Below, piece by piece: positions 44,755 through 58,325 of a stretch of DNA of 64,000 nt. Position 1 is the first letter of the stretch, and each line of letters begins with the position of its first letter. Under the pieces are notes generated by a model. It was given only the letters and a program-made list of their open reading frames with translations. It made no database searches and was not told the DNA's origin. This DNA is from Alistipes sp. (GTDB taxonomy: Bacteria > Bacteroidota > Bacteroidia > Bacteroidales > Rikenellaceae): the NCBI GenBank assembly GCA_017621455.1, contig JAGATC010000019.1, forward strand, positions 62,001 through 126,000. The letters are read 5' to 3'. The translations under genes were made by a program, and so were the position numbers.

Positions 44755-46017
44755 TAGCCAGCGCCACAGCTCTCGCCACGACGGTCGCTTCCCGTGCATA
44801 AAGATACCCACACGGAAGATGCGTGCTGCAAACCATGTGACAAAGATAAACGAGATGTAGAGCAGAAGCAGTGAGACGACAATCTCCCAGGTGGGGATAC
44901 CAAAGGGCACACGCGCAATCATAACAATGGGCGCGGTGAATGGGATAATCGACGCCCAGAATGCTATGGGTGAGTTGGGATCGTTAAAGACGGTCATCAT
45001 GATGATAATAGAGAGGATTATAGGCATCATGATGATGGTGTTATACTGCTGACCTTCCTGCACAGAGTCTACGGCAGAGCCCGCCGCAGCATAGAGTCCC
45101 GCATAGAGCAAGAAACCACCAACCACAAAGGCCAAGAGACAACCAAAGAGCATCGTTACGTAACCCGTATCACCTATGGTACCCATAATTGACTGCATCA
45201 TAACATCGTTGGTAGCCACAAGCTCCTCGCTAAATAGCATAGGCACAAGGTAGTTAGAGGCGGCAATCACCAAGAGTGCCCAGATGGCAATCTGCGTAAC
45301 GGCAACAAGGGCGATACCGAGAATCTTACCCATCATAATCTGGAAGGGCGTGCAGCTGGTGACCATAACGTCGATAACGCGACTCGCCTTCTCCTCAACA
45401 ACCGACGTAAGCACCATCTGACCATAGATGATGATAATCATATAGAGCAACATACCCAGGACAATGCCGAGAATATAGTTTATATCCGACGAGGTGCTCT
45501 CCATCGACGCCTCCTCGCCTGTGCCGTCGTTGGCAAACGTAGCAAGCCCCACGCGCGTACTTAACGAGTCGAGGATACGATAGTCGATGCCATAGCTCTG
45601 GAGCTTCTGGCGGTTGACAATGTCGCTAAGCTGGTTTGTGATGGTCTCCTCGATCATTATCGACGACGACTCGTTTGTAATAAGCTGCACCGAGTCGGGG
45701 TGTTCAATCTCGCTACCTATATATAATATGCCGAACACTCCACTATCTTCGCCATAGGTGCTACACACCTCGCGCTTCGACATATCACTTCTCTCGAACA
45801 TTACCTCGGGTGTAGAGACCAACTCATCCGCCACCCATCCCGAGCGGTCGACGACAACCACCCTCTTCTGCTCGCTTGTGCCATAGAGCATAACGAGTGA
45901 GGGGGCAATCATCAGTGCCACCATAAAGAGGGGCATGAGCAACGTCGTAACTATAAACGACTTCTTACGTGCGCGTTCTGAGAACTCGCGCATGATTATT
46001 AACCACATCTTTCTCAT
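44743..46017 (-). CDS. ABC-2 type exporter permease (NatB-like)
   Basis: 424 residues from MRKMWLIIMREF; an in-frame ATG eight codons upstream would overlap the ATPase and was not chosen. It shows an N-terminal span, a large extracytoplasmic domain (about 45-180) and a cluster of five or so C-terminal spans, the NatB/YhaP layout. With the ATPase 10 bp upstream it forms an ATP-driven exporter, possibly for Na+ or a small molecule; the substrate is not set by sequence. Its final codons form part of a palindromic repeat. Confidence 0.88.
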   Translation of the reverse strand: MRKMWLIIMREFSERARKKSFIVTTLLMPLFMVALMIAPSLVMLYGTSEQKRVVVVDRSGWVADELVSTPEVMFERSDMSKREVCSTYGEDSGVFGILYIGSEIEHPDSVQLITNESSSIMIEETITNQLSDIVNRQKLQSYGIDYRILDSLSTRVGLATFANDGTGEEASMESTSSDINYILGIVLGMLLYMIIIIYGQMVLTSVVEEKASRVIDVMVTSCTPFQIMMGKILGIALVAVTQIAIWALLVIAASNYLVPMLFSEELVATNDVMMQSIMGTIGDTGYVTMLFGCLLAFVVGGFLLYAGLYAAAGSAVDSVQEGQQYNTIIMMPIILSIIIMMTVFNDPNSPIAFWASIIPFTAPIVMIARVPFGIPTWEIVVSLLLLYISFIFVTWFAARIFRVGIFMHGKRPSWRELWRWLNLK

Positions 46018-46027
46018 AGTCACTGCG

Positions 46028-46954
46028 TTATAATGTGCCATTCACGGCACGGATGAATATATCGTTCATTGAGGGTATCACCTCGCTTATCGAGCGCAGA
46101 CCGCATGTGTCGTTAAGGCGGCTGATGACGCTACGCACATCCTCATCCTTCGGGATGAGAATCTTTGCCTCGCGGTAGCCTCCCACAACACCACGGCTCT
46201 CGCCAAGGAGCGATGCTATGCCCTCGGTTGCCGCCGTAAACTGCTCATCATTCGACGCGTATATCACATTGAAGGTGTTGCCTCCCGCCTCACGGCGTAT
46301 CTCCTCAACCGAGCCAGAGAGGATGTTATGCGACTTATTTATAAGCGTGATATGGTCGCAAATCTCCTCCACCGAGGCCATATTGTGCGTCGAGAAGATG
46401 ATGGTTGCGCCACGGTCACGCAGGCCCAATATCTCCTGCTTGAGCCTATCGGCATTTATGGGGTCGAAGCCCGAAAATGGCTCGTCGAAGATTAGCAGCT
46501 TGGGCTCATGCACCACGGTAGATATGAACTGCACCTTCTGCGCCATACCCTTAGATAGGTCCTCCACCTTACGATTCCACCAGTCGGCAAGCTCCAGACG
46601 CTCAAACCACCCCTTTAGGCGAGCCTCAGCATCACTCTTACTCATACCCTTAAGGCGGGCGAAGAACATCGCCTGCTCACCCACGCGCATCTTCTTATAT
46701 AGACCTCGCTCCTCGGGCATATAGCCGATGTGGAAGATATCCTCTTCGGAGATTACCTTACCATCCAACAAAACACGTCCCTTGTCAGCAAGCGTGATGC
46801 GTGTGATGACACGTATCAGCGTAGTCTTACCAGCACCATTGGGGCCAAGCAGTCCGTATACAGCACCACGAGGCACCGACAACGACACATCTTCGAGCGC
46901 CTTATGTCCCGTATAGCTCTTCGAGACGTTTTCCACTTTTAAAATTGTATCCAT
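46028..46954 (-). CDS. ABC transporter ATP-binding protein (NatA-like)
   Basis: 308 residues: Walker A GPNGAGKTT near residue 37, signature LSKGMAQKV, Walker B LLIFDEPFSGFDP and a C-terminal DUF4162-type extension (about 225-308), usual for ATPases paired with ABC-2 permeases. Drives export through the permease encoded next. Starts 11 bp after the beta-galactosidase gene. Confidence 0.93.
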   Translation of the reverse strand: MDTILKVENVSKSYTGHKALEDVSLSVPRGAVYGLLGPNGAGKTTLIRVITRITLADKGRVLLDGKVISEEDIFHIGYMPEERGLYKKMRVGEQAMFFARLKGMSKSDAEARLKGWFERLELADWWNRKVEDLSKGMAQKVQFISTVVHEPKLLIFDEPFSGFDPINADRLKQEILGLRDRGATIIFSTHNMASVEEICDHITLINKSHNILSGSVEEIRREAGGNTFNVIYASNDEQFTAATEGIASLLGESRGVVGGYREAKILIPKDEDVRSVISRLNDTCGLRSISEVIPSMNDIFIRAVNGTL

Positions 46955-46965
46955 CGCTGTATCAA

Positions 46966-50681
<3,716 letters not shown>

Positions 50682-50683
50682 AG

Positions 50684-51244
50684 TTATATCAATTCAAGAT
50701 GTTCTACGAGTATTTTTATGCCGATGGAGATAAGTATGATGCCGCCCACGATGCCTGCCTTGGAGCCGAGACGTGAGCCAAAGACACTACCAAGATATAT
50801 GCCTACGGCCGAGAGTAGCATGGTAACGATGCCGATAACCGCCACCGACGTCCAGATGTTGACATTAAGAAATGCCATCGAGATACCTACGGCCATGGCG
50901 TCGATGCTCGTGGCGATGGCCATCAGTAGCATGGTATTAAAGCCGAAGTCGTCGTTCTGCTTCTCCTCGTCGCCCCACACCGTCTCACGAATCATATTTA
51001 GGCCGATAATCAACAATAGACCAAAGGCTATCCAGTGGTCGACGCTTACGACATACTCTGCGAAGCTGCTTGCAAGTAAGTAGCCTATTACGGGCATAAG
51101 TGCCTGGAAACCACCGAACCACACACCAACCATAAGAGCGTGGCGCGGGCGCACGCACTTAAGCGTGATGCCCTTGCCGACAGATACGGCAAAGGCATCC
51201 ATAGCCAAACCTACGGAGATAAGTAGTAGTTCGATTACTCCCAT
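50684..51244 (-). CDS. mntP: Manganese efflux pump MntP
   Basis: 186-residue, six-span exporter with the family aspartate motif GLAMDAFAVSVGKG near the N-terminus and its repeat SIDAMAVGISMAF in the second half. The Asp residues in MDAF and IDAM bind Mn2+. The start at 51244 (MGVIELLLISVGLAMDA) is chosen; the open frame runs 39 codons further into the GH53 gene and is not used. Bacterial mntP is often under an Mn riboswitch, but here it is embedded in an operon with no leader space. Confidence 0.92.
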   Translation of the reverse strand: MGVIELLLISVGLAMDAFAVSVGKGITLKCVRPRHALMVGVWFGGFQALMPVIGYLLASSFAEYVVSVDHWIAFGLLLIIGLNMIRETVWGDEEKQNDDFGFNTMLLMAIATSIDAMAVGISMAFLNVNIWTSVAVIGIVTMLLSAVGIYLGSVFGSRLGSKAGIVGGIILISIGIKILVEHLELI

Positions 51245-51251
51245 AGTGTAG

Positions 51252-52223
51252 TTATTGATTATAGTCATCGAGCGCAGTAGTTGCTGCTCCCGACTCATCA
51301 AAGAGTTTACCCCACTGCGGAGAGGTTGCCTCCCAGATAAAGGTGCCACGGCCAAGGCCATCGGGCAACGAGCGCACGATGCGGTCGATGGCGAGGTAGT
51401 GGTCGCGATACTCCACCACGATAAGCGGCTTCCTATACTTCACTACAAGGGCATTAGCATTAGCCTCAAGCTCCTCAAGGGTGCCATGCCACTCGGGATA
51501 GTACGACTGACCAATAAGGTCATAATCAACACCATACTTAGCCATGGCGTCGAAGAAACGCTCCGACTCCTCGGCCTGACCACCCAGCGCCACGTGAATC
51601 ATGACCTCAGCATCGGGGGCATACTCCCTCACGGCGCGCACACCCTCTTTTAGCAGCCCACACAAGCCCTCAAATGAGTGACGCACAGAGCCATAGGGCC
51701 AAAGCATGCCGTTGCTCACCTCGTTACCCACCTGCACCATATCGGGGAGTGTGCCCTGTGCCTTAAGAGCCTCAAGCACCTCCTTGGTGTGGGCATAAAC
51801 CGCGGCACACACCTCGTCGTATGAGTAGGTCTGCCATGCCTGAGGCATAATCTGCTTAGCAGGGTCTGCCCAGTTGTCCGAGTAGTGGAAGTCCAAGAGG
51901 AAATACATGCCTGCATCCTTGATGCGCTTCGCCATAGCGAGCGTATGCTCTAAGTCGCAATAGCCATCGCGCTGCGAGTAGCCGAGCTCCGAGCGTGGAT
52001 TAACGAAGATACGTAGGCGAATGTAGTTAAATCCGTTGTCGCGCATAATCTCTATGGCATCACCCGCGACACCACCATCGCTGAAGGTCGTACCACGATC
52101 CTCCTGTGACTGTAGCCATGAGATGTCTGCACCCACAGCGTAAGGCTTTTCGATAGATACCTGTGCCGTTACACCCGATATGGTAAGTAGTGCAAGGGTT
52201 AGCAACAAATAGATTCGTTTCAT
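51252..52223 (-). CDS. Arabinogalactan endo-beta-1,4-galactanase, GH53
   Basis: 323 residues with a signal peptide (1-20, GVTAQ). (beta/alpha)8 enzyme: GADISWLQSQEDRG start, IRLRIFVNP, acid/base Glu in QVGNEVSNGMLWP and nucleophile Glu in IVVEYRDH. It cleaves beta-1,4-galactan chains of pectin into oligosaccharides, the substrate for the GH2 beta-galactosidase in this operon. Confidence 0.93.
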   Translation of the reverse strand: MKRIYLLLTLALLTISGVTAQVSIEKPYAVGADISWLQSQEDRGTTFSDGGVAGDAIEIMRDNGFNYIRLRIFVNPRSELGYSQRDGYCDLEHTLAMAKRIKDAGMYFLLDFHYSDNWADPAKQIMPQAWQTYSYDEVCAAVYAHTKEVLEALKAQGTLPDMVQVGNEVSNGMLWPYGSVRHSFEGLCGLLKEGVRAVREYAPDAEVMIHVALGGQAEESERFFDAMAKYGVDYDLIGQSYYPEWHGTLEELEANANALVVKYRKPLIVVEYRDHYLAIDRIVRSLPDGLGRGTFIWEATSPQWGKLFDESGAATTALDDYNQ

Positions 52224-52234
52224 AGCTGTATAAA

Positions 52235-53080
52235 TTACTGATTAGCAAACTTTTTTAGTGTGGCAATCTCCTCTGGCCAGCGAGCCACATCGGGAGTCTC
52301 CAGAATAAGTGGGATGTTATCGAAGCGCGAGTCCGAGGCGATATAGCGGAAGCACTCCCACCCTATCTCGCCATCACCGAGTGGCGCATGACGGTCGATA
52401 CGGCTACCCAAGGGGCGCATGGCATCGTTAAGGTGCATGCCTCGCAGATATTTGAAGCCTACCACCTCGTCGAACTCCGCAAAGGTGGCATCGCACGCCT
52501 CCTTGGTACGTAGGTCGTAGCCCGCAGCAAAGGCGTGGCACGTGTCGATGCAGACACCCACACGGCTCTTATCCTCCACACGGTCGATGATGTGCTTAAG
52601 GTGATAGAAGCTAAAGCCGAGGTTCGAGCCCTGACCTGCAGTGTTCTCTATTACGGCGATAACCCCTTTCGTCTGAGCTAAAGCGATGTTTATAGACTCG
52701 GCGATGCGGTCGAGAGACCCCTCCGTAGTGATGCGATTGAGGTGACTACCAGGGTGGAAGTTGAGCCTATCGAGACCCAGTCGCTCACAGCGACGCATCT
52801 CCTCAATAAACGACTCGCGCGACTTTGCCAAGCCCTCCTCGTCGGGGTGGCCGAGGTTAATTAAGTAGCTATCGTGGGGAAGGACCTGCGATGCCTCGTA
52901 GCCCGCCTCGCTCATTGCAGTCTTAAACTTATCAATTTGCGCCTCGGTGAGTGTGGGTGCAAGCCACTGACGCTGATTCTTAGTAAATAGTGCAAAGGCC
53001 GTAGCCCCAATATCTTTGGCCTCACGTACGGCATTCTCTACGCCGCCCGCAGCGCTGGTGTGTGCTCCAAAATATTTCAT
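52235..53080 (-). CDS. nfo: Deoxyribonuclease IV (endonuclease IV)
   Basis: 281-residue AP endonuclease of base-excision repair with a TIM barrel and three zinc sites: [10 protein letters not shown] start, [53 protein letters not shown] and the C-terminal LILETP. First gene of the operon that continues into the galactan and export genes; its promoter is divergent with the DUF3078 gene. Confidence 0.96.
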   Translation of the reverse strand: MKYFGAHTSAAGGVENAVREAKDIGATAFALFTKNQRQWLAPTLTEAQIDKFKTAMSEAGYEASQVLPHDSYLINLGHPDEEGLAKSRESFIEEMRRCERLGLDRLNFHPGSHLNRITTEGSLDRIAESINIALAQTKGVIAVIENTAGQGSNLGFSFYHLKHIIDRVEDKSRVGVCIDTCHAFAAGYDLRTKEACDATFAEFDEVVGFKYLRGMHLNDAMRPLGSRIDRHAPLGDGEIGWECFRYIASDSRFDNIPLILETPDVARWPEEIATLKKFANQ

Positions 53081-53117
53081 AGTATAGCCATTTTCAATTG
53101 TTTTGATTTATCATAGG

Positions 53118-53125
53118 CAAAGATA
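53118..53125 (-). promoter_or_regulatory. -7 box of the nfo operon
   Basis: TATCTTTG on the minus strand, 38 nt before nfo, 22 nt from the opposing box of the next gene. Confidence 0.6.
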
Positions 53126-53147
53126 CAAAAAATTATGAAAAGATTAT

Positions 53148-53155
53148 TATCTTTG
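53148..53155 (+). promoter_or_regulatory. -7 box of the DUF3078 gene
   Basis: TATCTTTG, 56 nt before the ATG, on the opposite strand to the nfo box. Confidence 0.6.
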
Positions 53156-53210
53156 CAATTGTAAATAACAATCCCGATATAAGAATAAACTATAAAACCA
53201 CATAATTATT

Positions 53211-54290
53211 ATGAAGAAGTTCTATTTAACCCTAACTCTTGCCATCTTCACCACAGTGGGTGCTATGGCACAAGTATCTATGGACGATGTAAACACTGGC
53301 ACGGAGAATCCAACATTCGACAACAACCTTAAACAGCAGGAGCTTAATGCTGACTATGTTTCGGAGGGCGAGCTTCGTGCCGCACGCATAGTAAAGCGCA
53401 AGGAGCACAACACCATCGACTTCTCGGCAAACCTACATGGCTCACTTACAGCATATAGCAAGTCGTGGCAGGCATCTGGCGACAATGCCGTAACCATTTT
53501 GGCGAACATCAACTTCTTGCACACATACAAGAAGGGTAAGTTCACGCTAACGAACAACGCATCGGCTAAGTTTGGCTACAACAACATGAAGACCGACCTT
53601 GGTGACGGCGTACAGAAGGGCGTATGGTTTAAGAATGTCGACGAGATTGTGCTCTCTACAGCACCACAGTGGGACATGGTCAAGAACTGGACCTATGGTG
53701 CTAATGTTAAGTTCCGTACGCAGTTTGCTCCTGGCTACTCGGCACGTGGCGATAAGCAGAAGGGTGCGCAGCGCGTATCTAACTTCATGGCTCCAGGCTA
53801 CCTCGACGCATCACTCGGTTTCACCTACGTGCTACCCTCGGAGAAGTTCCCTCTTAAGGTAAACCTCTCACCCATAGCTATGAGCGCCACCTACCTTGAG
53901 GACGAGAACCTATCTAACCGTTATGGTGTACCTGAGGGTCACCGCTCGAAGTATGAGGGAGGTCTTTCGGTTCAGCTCGACTTCGACAAGACATGGGGTA
54001 AGAATGGCTGGTTGCGCTATCGCACAACAGCATACTCGTTCTACGGTTGGATTACCGACCTATCGGCTATGGCCAAGTTCGAGCCTGCAGAGTTGGAGGA
54101 TGGCACTATGTCAAAATATGAGCATGTGGTGCCCACCGTTCGTTGGGAGAACACCATCGACATCAAGGCGACAAAGTATATCTCAACACAGATTTACTTC
54201 CAGCTCTACTACAACAAGGCTGAGATCAACAAGCTACAGGTGTCGTCGATGCTTAGCGTAGGTCTCACCTATACATTCAAGAACAAGTAG
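53211..54290 (+). CDS. DUF3078 outer-membrane protein
   Basis: 359 residues: signal peptide (1-20, GAMAQ), then alternating beta strands ending VGLTYTFKNK, as expected of a barrel. The DUF3078 pattern is recognisable from WQASGDNAVTILANINFLHTYK, FGYNNMKTDLGDGVQK and PVRWENTIDI. The family is Bacteroidota-restricted and its role unknown. Expressed from its own promoter, divergent from the nfo operon. Confidence 0.88.
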   Translation: MKKFYLTLTLAIFTTVGAMAQVSMDDVNTGTENPTFDNNLKQQELNADYVSEGELRAARIVKRKEHNTIDFSANLHGSLTAYSKSWQASGDNAVTILANINFLHTYKKGKFTLTNNASAKFGYNNMKTDLGDGVQKGVWFKNVDEIVLSTAPQWDMVKNWTYGANVKFRTQFAPGYSARGDKQKGAQRVSNFMAPGYLDASLGFTYVLPSEKFPLKVNLSPIAMSATYLEDENLSNRYGVPEGHRSKYEGGLSVQLDFDKTWGKNGWLRYRTTAYSFYGWITDLSAMAKFEPAELEDGTMSKYEHVVPTVRWENTIDIKATKYISTQIYFQLYYNKAEINKLQVSSMLSVGLTYTFKNK

Positions 54291-54343
54291 TAGATACTAA
54301 TCATCACCTTTGGGCGTTAGCATAGAAAACCCCAATATAGTCT

Positions 54344-56050
54344 ATGTCGAAGAGGAGATTTTTGAACATCACCACACTACTGACGACGCTGGCAGCAGTG
54401 GCGATTGTAGGTGTAACCCTATGGCTTGGTATAGGCATAGGACGCAGCAACGAACTGGCATATATCAATGAGCTACAGGCCTCTATTGACGAGTGCAATG
54501 CCACCATTGAGGCCCGTAATAGAGCCACCGTGGATGGCTACTATAACAGCGATGACAAGCTCCTACAGACTATCGCCGTTGTTAACGACTTCTATGTCGA
54601 CCCCATTAAGCTTGATACCATCTACGAGAAGGCCATACCGGCACTTCTCTCGGAGCTTGACCCTCACTCGGAGTATATCCCCGCCAGGATGTTCTCTGCG
54701 GTTAACGAGTCGCTCGAGGGCGAGTTCGACGGCATAGGCATCGTCTTTAACGCCTCCACCGACACCATCACGGTGCTTAGCGTCATACCTCAAGGTCCCT
54801 CTGCCAAGGCGGGTGTGCGCCCTGGTGACCGCATCGTGAAAATCGACGGCAGAGATGTGGCGGGCCAGAAGCTCCCCCAGGACTCTATGGTGCGCCTTAT
54901 GCGTGGTCCCCGAGGCTCGCATGTCCAGCTCTCGATAAAGCGTGCATCGCTCGACCATCTGGTGGATGTGGATGTTACACGTGCTGCCATCGAGCTACAC
55001 AGCATCGAGACCTCGTTTATGCTCGACCGTGAGGCGAAGATTGGCTATGTGCGTCTGTCGCAGTTTGCCCGCACCTCACATGACGAGATGCGCAAGGCGC
55101 TCACAGCACTTCAGACCGAGGGTATGCGTGGCGTTGTCATCGACCTACGCGGCAATGGTGGTGGCTTCCTCGACCAGGCGATACTCATCGCCAACGAGTT
55201 CCTCCCCGCCAAACGACTTATCGTATATACCGAGGACCGCTTTGGCCAGCAGATTAAGGAGTATAGCCACGGCAATGGCAGCTTCACCGACATTGAGATT
55301 GCGATACTTGTGGATGAGACAAGTGCCTCGTCGAGCGAGATTCTGGCAGGTGCCATGCAGGATAACGACCGTGGTGTTATTATCGGCCGCCGCACCTTCG
55401 GCAAAGGTCTTGTGCAGTCGCAGATACCCTTCTCGGATGGCTCGGCGATACGTATTACCGTGGCACGCTACTACACCCCCTCAGGACGCTCCATTCAGCG
55501 CCCATACACCAATGGTGACGAGATGGCCTACCACATGGATATAATAGACCGCTACAACCGCAATGAGTTCTTCACGGCAGACTCCATACACTTCGACGAG
55601 TCGCAGAAGTTCAAGACACGCGGTGGTCGTACCGTCTATGGCGGTGGTGGCATTATGCCCGACATCTTCATGCCCCTCGACACTATGGGCATGAGCGACT
55701 ACTATAACCGCGTGTGGAACACTAACGTGCTCTACCGCTACACCATGGAGTACACCGACCGCCATCGCAGCGCTATGGACAACATAACCACCCTTGCGGA
55801 GCTCGACTCGTTGCTCAACAGCAGCGATCTTGTTGCCGACTTTGTGGCCTATGCCGAGCGTAATGGTGTGGAGACCGACAAGGAGGGTCTTGAGATCTCT
55901 CGCGATGTTATCGAAGCACAGCTCCGCGCCTATATCGGCCGTAACGCCATGGACGACGAGGCAGGCTTCTACTATAACATCTACGCTATTGACAAGACGT
56001 TGCAGCGCGCCGTGAAGGAGCTACGCACCAAGATAAATAAGAAGAAGTAA
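54344..56050 (+). CDS. S41-family C-terminal processing peptidase
   Basis: 568 residues: N-terminal membrane anchor (about 9-31), a cap region, PDZ domain (about 120-215) and the S41 core. The catalytic region is TSASSSEILAGAMQD near residue 326 with Lys354 in TFGKGLVQ (Ser/Lys dyad); the PDZ region contains GPSAKAGVRPGDRI. It cleaves exported proteins at or near their C-termini in the periplasm. Starts 53 bp after DUF3078; the short gap without a TAnnTTTG box hints at read-through. Confidence 0.92.
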   Translation: MSKRRFLNITTLLTTLAAVAIVGVTLWLGIGIGRSNELAYINELQASIDECNATIEARNRATVDGYYNSDDKLLQTIAVVNDFYVDPIKLDTIYEKAIPALLSELDPHSEYIPARMFSAVNESLEGEFDGIGIVFNASTDTITVLSVIPQGPSAKAGVRPGDRIVKIDGRDVAGQKLPQDSMVRLMRGPRGSHVQLSIKRASLDHLVDVDVTRAAIELHSIETSFMLDREAKIGYVRLSQFARTSHDEMRKALTALQTEGMRGVVIDLRGNGGGFLDQAILIANEFLPAKRLIVYTEDRFGQQIKEYSHGNGSFTDIEIAILVDETSASSSEILAGAMQDNDRGVIIGRRTFGKGLVQSQIPFSDGSAIRITVARYYTPSGRSIQRPYTNGDEMAYHMDIIDRYNRNEFFTADSIHFDESQKFKTRGGRTVYGGGGIMPDIFMPLDTMGMSDYYNRVWNTNVLYRYTMEYTDRHRSAMDNITTLAELDSLLNSSDLVADFVAYAERNGVETDKEGLEISRDVIEAQLRAYIGRNAMDDEAGFYYNIYAIDKTLQRAVKELRTKINKKK

Positions 56051-56052
56051 CT

Positions 56053-56286
56053 ATGAATCGACTATTAGGCTGGCTCTTAGCCATCATCGCCCTTGCCATT
56101 ATAGTATTTGCTGTTATGAACTATGGCAACTACTCCTCTATGTATTTCGACGAACAGGATGTAACAAGTGCCTCAGATACCGAAATCTCGGATATAAGTC
56201 CTATGGGAGAGGATGCTCCCAGTGAGGATACATCCCTATCCACGAACGATACAACAGCTACTACGAGCGCTGACATAATAGAATAG
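56053..56286 (+). CDS. Small single-span membrane protein
   Basis: 77 residues: N-terminal hydrophobic span (about 4-22), then an acidic Ser/Thr-rich tail outside or inside the membrane. Starts 2 bp after the S41 protease, so the pair is likely co-translated and the product may act with that protease. No family recognised. Confidence 0.6.
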   Translation: MNRLLGWLLAIIALAIIVFAVMNYGNYSSMYFDEQDVTSASDTEISDISPMGEDAPSEDTSLSTNDTTATTSADIIE

Positions 56287-56316
56287 AATTACCTCTACGA
56301 GCTGATATTAAGTTAT

Positions 56317-56366
56317 AAAAATATGAGAGTGACTAAAATTAAGTTAGTCACTCTCATATTTTTAGC
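56317..56366. terminator. Bidirectional terminator between S41 unit and lipoprotein cluster
   Basis: AAATATGAGAGTGACTAA / TTAGTCACTCTCATATTT, an 18-bp perfect stem with a 7-nt loop and flanking A and T runs. Confidence 0.92.
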
Positions 56367-56377
56367 TGGTTCTACAA

Positions 56378-58318
56378 CTATCTTACTGCAACGACCTTGC
56401 CCGAACTACGATCAACTACCACAGCCTGAGCACGTGTCGATGAGTTGAGCTTGTCGATAAGCTCCTCGGCCGACTTGCCCTCGCTTGGTGCATATTGGAT
56501 AACCTCCGAACGCCACATTGGTGTAACATCACCCTTGTGGTCGAAAGCTGCCGCACAGAGATAGTAGGGCATATTATACGATGCAGTCTTTGTGATAAGA
56601 GGCTCGCAGGTATAGAATAATAGGTCGAAGAAGATAAGGTCCTCGCCTAATTCATTGTATGTCGGAACATCGACAAACAGTGTGAAAATCTCAGGTGTAG
56701 GAATATCGGTCTTTACCTCAATCCACATCAAGAAGTACTCGTCATCAGGCATACCTGCACAGTTGCCAAAACGCACTGGGTCAAGCGCCATAGCCTCCGA
56801 GATAATGTAGGGGCCACCGTAGTTAACCTCAGAGATAGCTACCTCGCACTCGCCCTCATCGTCGGTGGTGAAGATGTGCTTGAATACGGGGGTGGTAACG
56901 ATGCCTCCACTATATCCGAATGCTATTACAACATATTCTGTTGAGGGGTAGAGCGAACTCATATGCGAGCTGATAGGACCTCTAAACTCATAGGCCCAAG
57001 AACGAAATTCTCCAAGAACAGCCTCACGAAGGTCATCATCGGTGAAGTTAGGCTTCATATACTCCGTAGGTGTGAAGAGCATTATGTATGTTTCGTCATC
57101 TACCGATGGGGTAATCTTAAGGTCACAGATGCGCACATAGCTCTCCACCTCAATCTCAATAGTCATATCCGATGCCGTAACCTTGTCGGTAGAGAAGTTT
57201 ACGATGACAGGCTCCGATGTCATCTGATAGTGGCCGTCAACCATCTCCAAGGCGTAGATTACAGCAGTATAGAGTGTATATGACATAAGTTCGCGCTCAA
57301 CTGTTGCTTCGCCCTTATGGCAGAATAAATCGAGGATGCGCTCCTCGGTGATGCCTCCCGCAAGGTTGTTGCAGTATAGATTTATCCATGTGTGTGCCAC
57401 AAGGTCGGCATACTCCTCTTCCGACATTTCGCCGTTGGGGTCAAAGTATTGCTCCTCGTTGTAGCCGAAAATCTGCATTGTGTAGTAGCCATCGTAGCCC
57501 TTTGGCGAGATGTTGAAAGCTACATTTGCACCATCTACGCTGTACTCTACATCAAAGTCGATGGTTCGGCGCTCTGCCAACGGGGGCTCAATCATACTCC
57601 AAGCAATGCTGGTAATCATCTCACAGTCGTCCTCCGCCTCGTTGAACTTCACGCCATAAGCGTAAATCACCGACTGCTCGCCGGGACGAATACCAGGCCA
57701 AGCAGCGCGTGTTTTACCCTGGAAGAGAACCTTGTTACGCTCCATGTACTGCTTGAGCGATATGCCATCAAACTCGGCACCTCGCTTGAAGTAGAACATA
57801 TCGTCATCAAAGAGTGCCTCGGCTGTAAGCAGGTTGTTATCAAGGAAATAAGACAGGTCTGATTTGTACATAACATAGTACATCTCAGGGTCTACGGGTG
57901 TAACTGCTGTGATGCACGAATTACCCGTAAGCTCCTCGATAACAACAGATATTGCCTCAGGCGCTGCTGCCTCCTGCTTTACGCTGAGCATGATGCTCTC
58001 GGCGCTCTTGTAGCTGACTGTAACCTCTGCTGTTCGCTCTGCACCCTCGTTAGCTACAACTCTGATTTTGATGTTGCCCGCCTCGGCTGCGATGCTCTCA
58101 ATCCACTCGGCATCGTAGTCAAACTTTAGCTCCTCGCCCTCTATGGGGTTTGCGATAGAGTAACGTACGGTGTAGTCGCCACCCTCGGCCTTGACGCTGA
58201 GGTTTCGTGTGGCAATGGCAATCTCAGATGCCTCGCCCTCGGGCGCAGGCTTTTCACACGCAGTGAGCGCAAGGAGTGCCACTGCGAGCAAAGAATATAA
58301 TTTCGAAAATCTCTTCAT
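56378..58318 (-). CDS. Surface lipoprotein with BACON-like Ig domain
   Basis: 646 residues: lipobox LTAC (Cys21), then one BACON-type immunoglobulin-like domain (about 30-115; pattern AEGGDYTVRYSIANPIEG ... VSYKSAESIMLSVKQEA). A large beta-rich region of unknown fold follows (about 120-600). No catalytic motif seen. Together with the two genes upstream it forms a same-strand set of related lipoproteins that probably bind glycans or host molecules, inferred from the BACON context in Bacteroidota. Confidence 0.75.
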   Translation of the reverse strand: MKRFSKLYSLLAVALLALTACEKPAPEGEASEIAIATRNLSVKAEGGDYTVRYSIANPIEGEELKFDYDAEWIESIAAEAGNIKIRVVANEGAERTAEVTVSYKSAESIMLSVKQEAAAPEAISVVIEELTGNSCITAVTPVDPEMYYVMYKSDLSYFLDNNLLTAEALFDDDMFYFKRGAEFDGISLKQYMERNKVLFQGKTRAAWPGIRPGEQSVIYAYGVKFNEAEDDCEMITSIAWSMIEPPLAERRTIDFDVEYSVDGANVAFNISPKGYDGYYTMQIFGYNEEQYFDPNGEMSEEEYADLVAHTWINLYCNNLAGGITEERILDLFCHKGEATVERELMSYTLYTAVIYALEMVDGHYQMTSEPVIVNFSTDKVTASDMTIEIEVESYVRICDLKITPSVDDETYIMLFTPTEYMKPNFTDDDLREAVLGEFRSWAYEFRGPISSHMSSLYPSTEYVVIAFGYSGGIVTTPVFKHIFTTDDEGECEVAISEVNYGGPYIISEAMALDPVRFGNCAGMPDDEYFLMWIEVKTDIPTPEIFTLFVDVPTYNELGEDLIFFDLLFYTCEPLITKTASYNMPYYLCAAAFDHKGDVTPMWRSEVIQYAPSEGKSAEELIDKLNSSTRAQAVVVDRSSGKVVAVR

Positions 58319-58325
58319 AGACTTA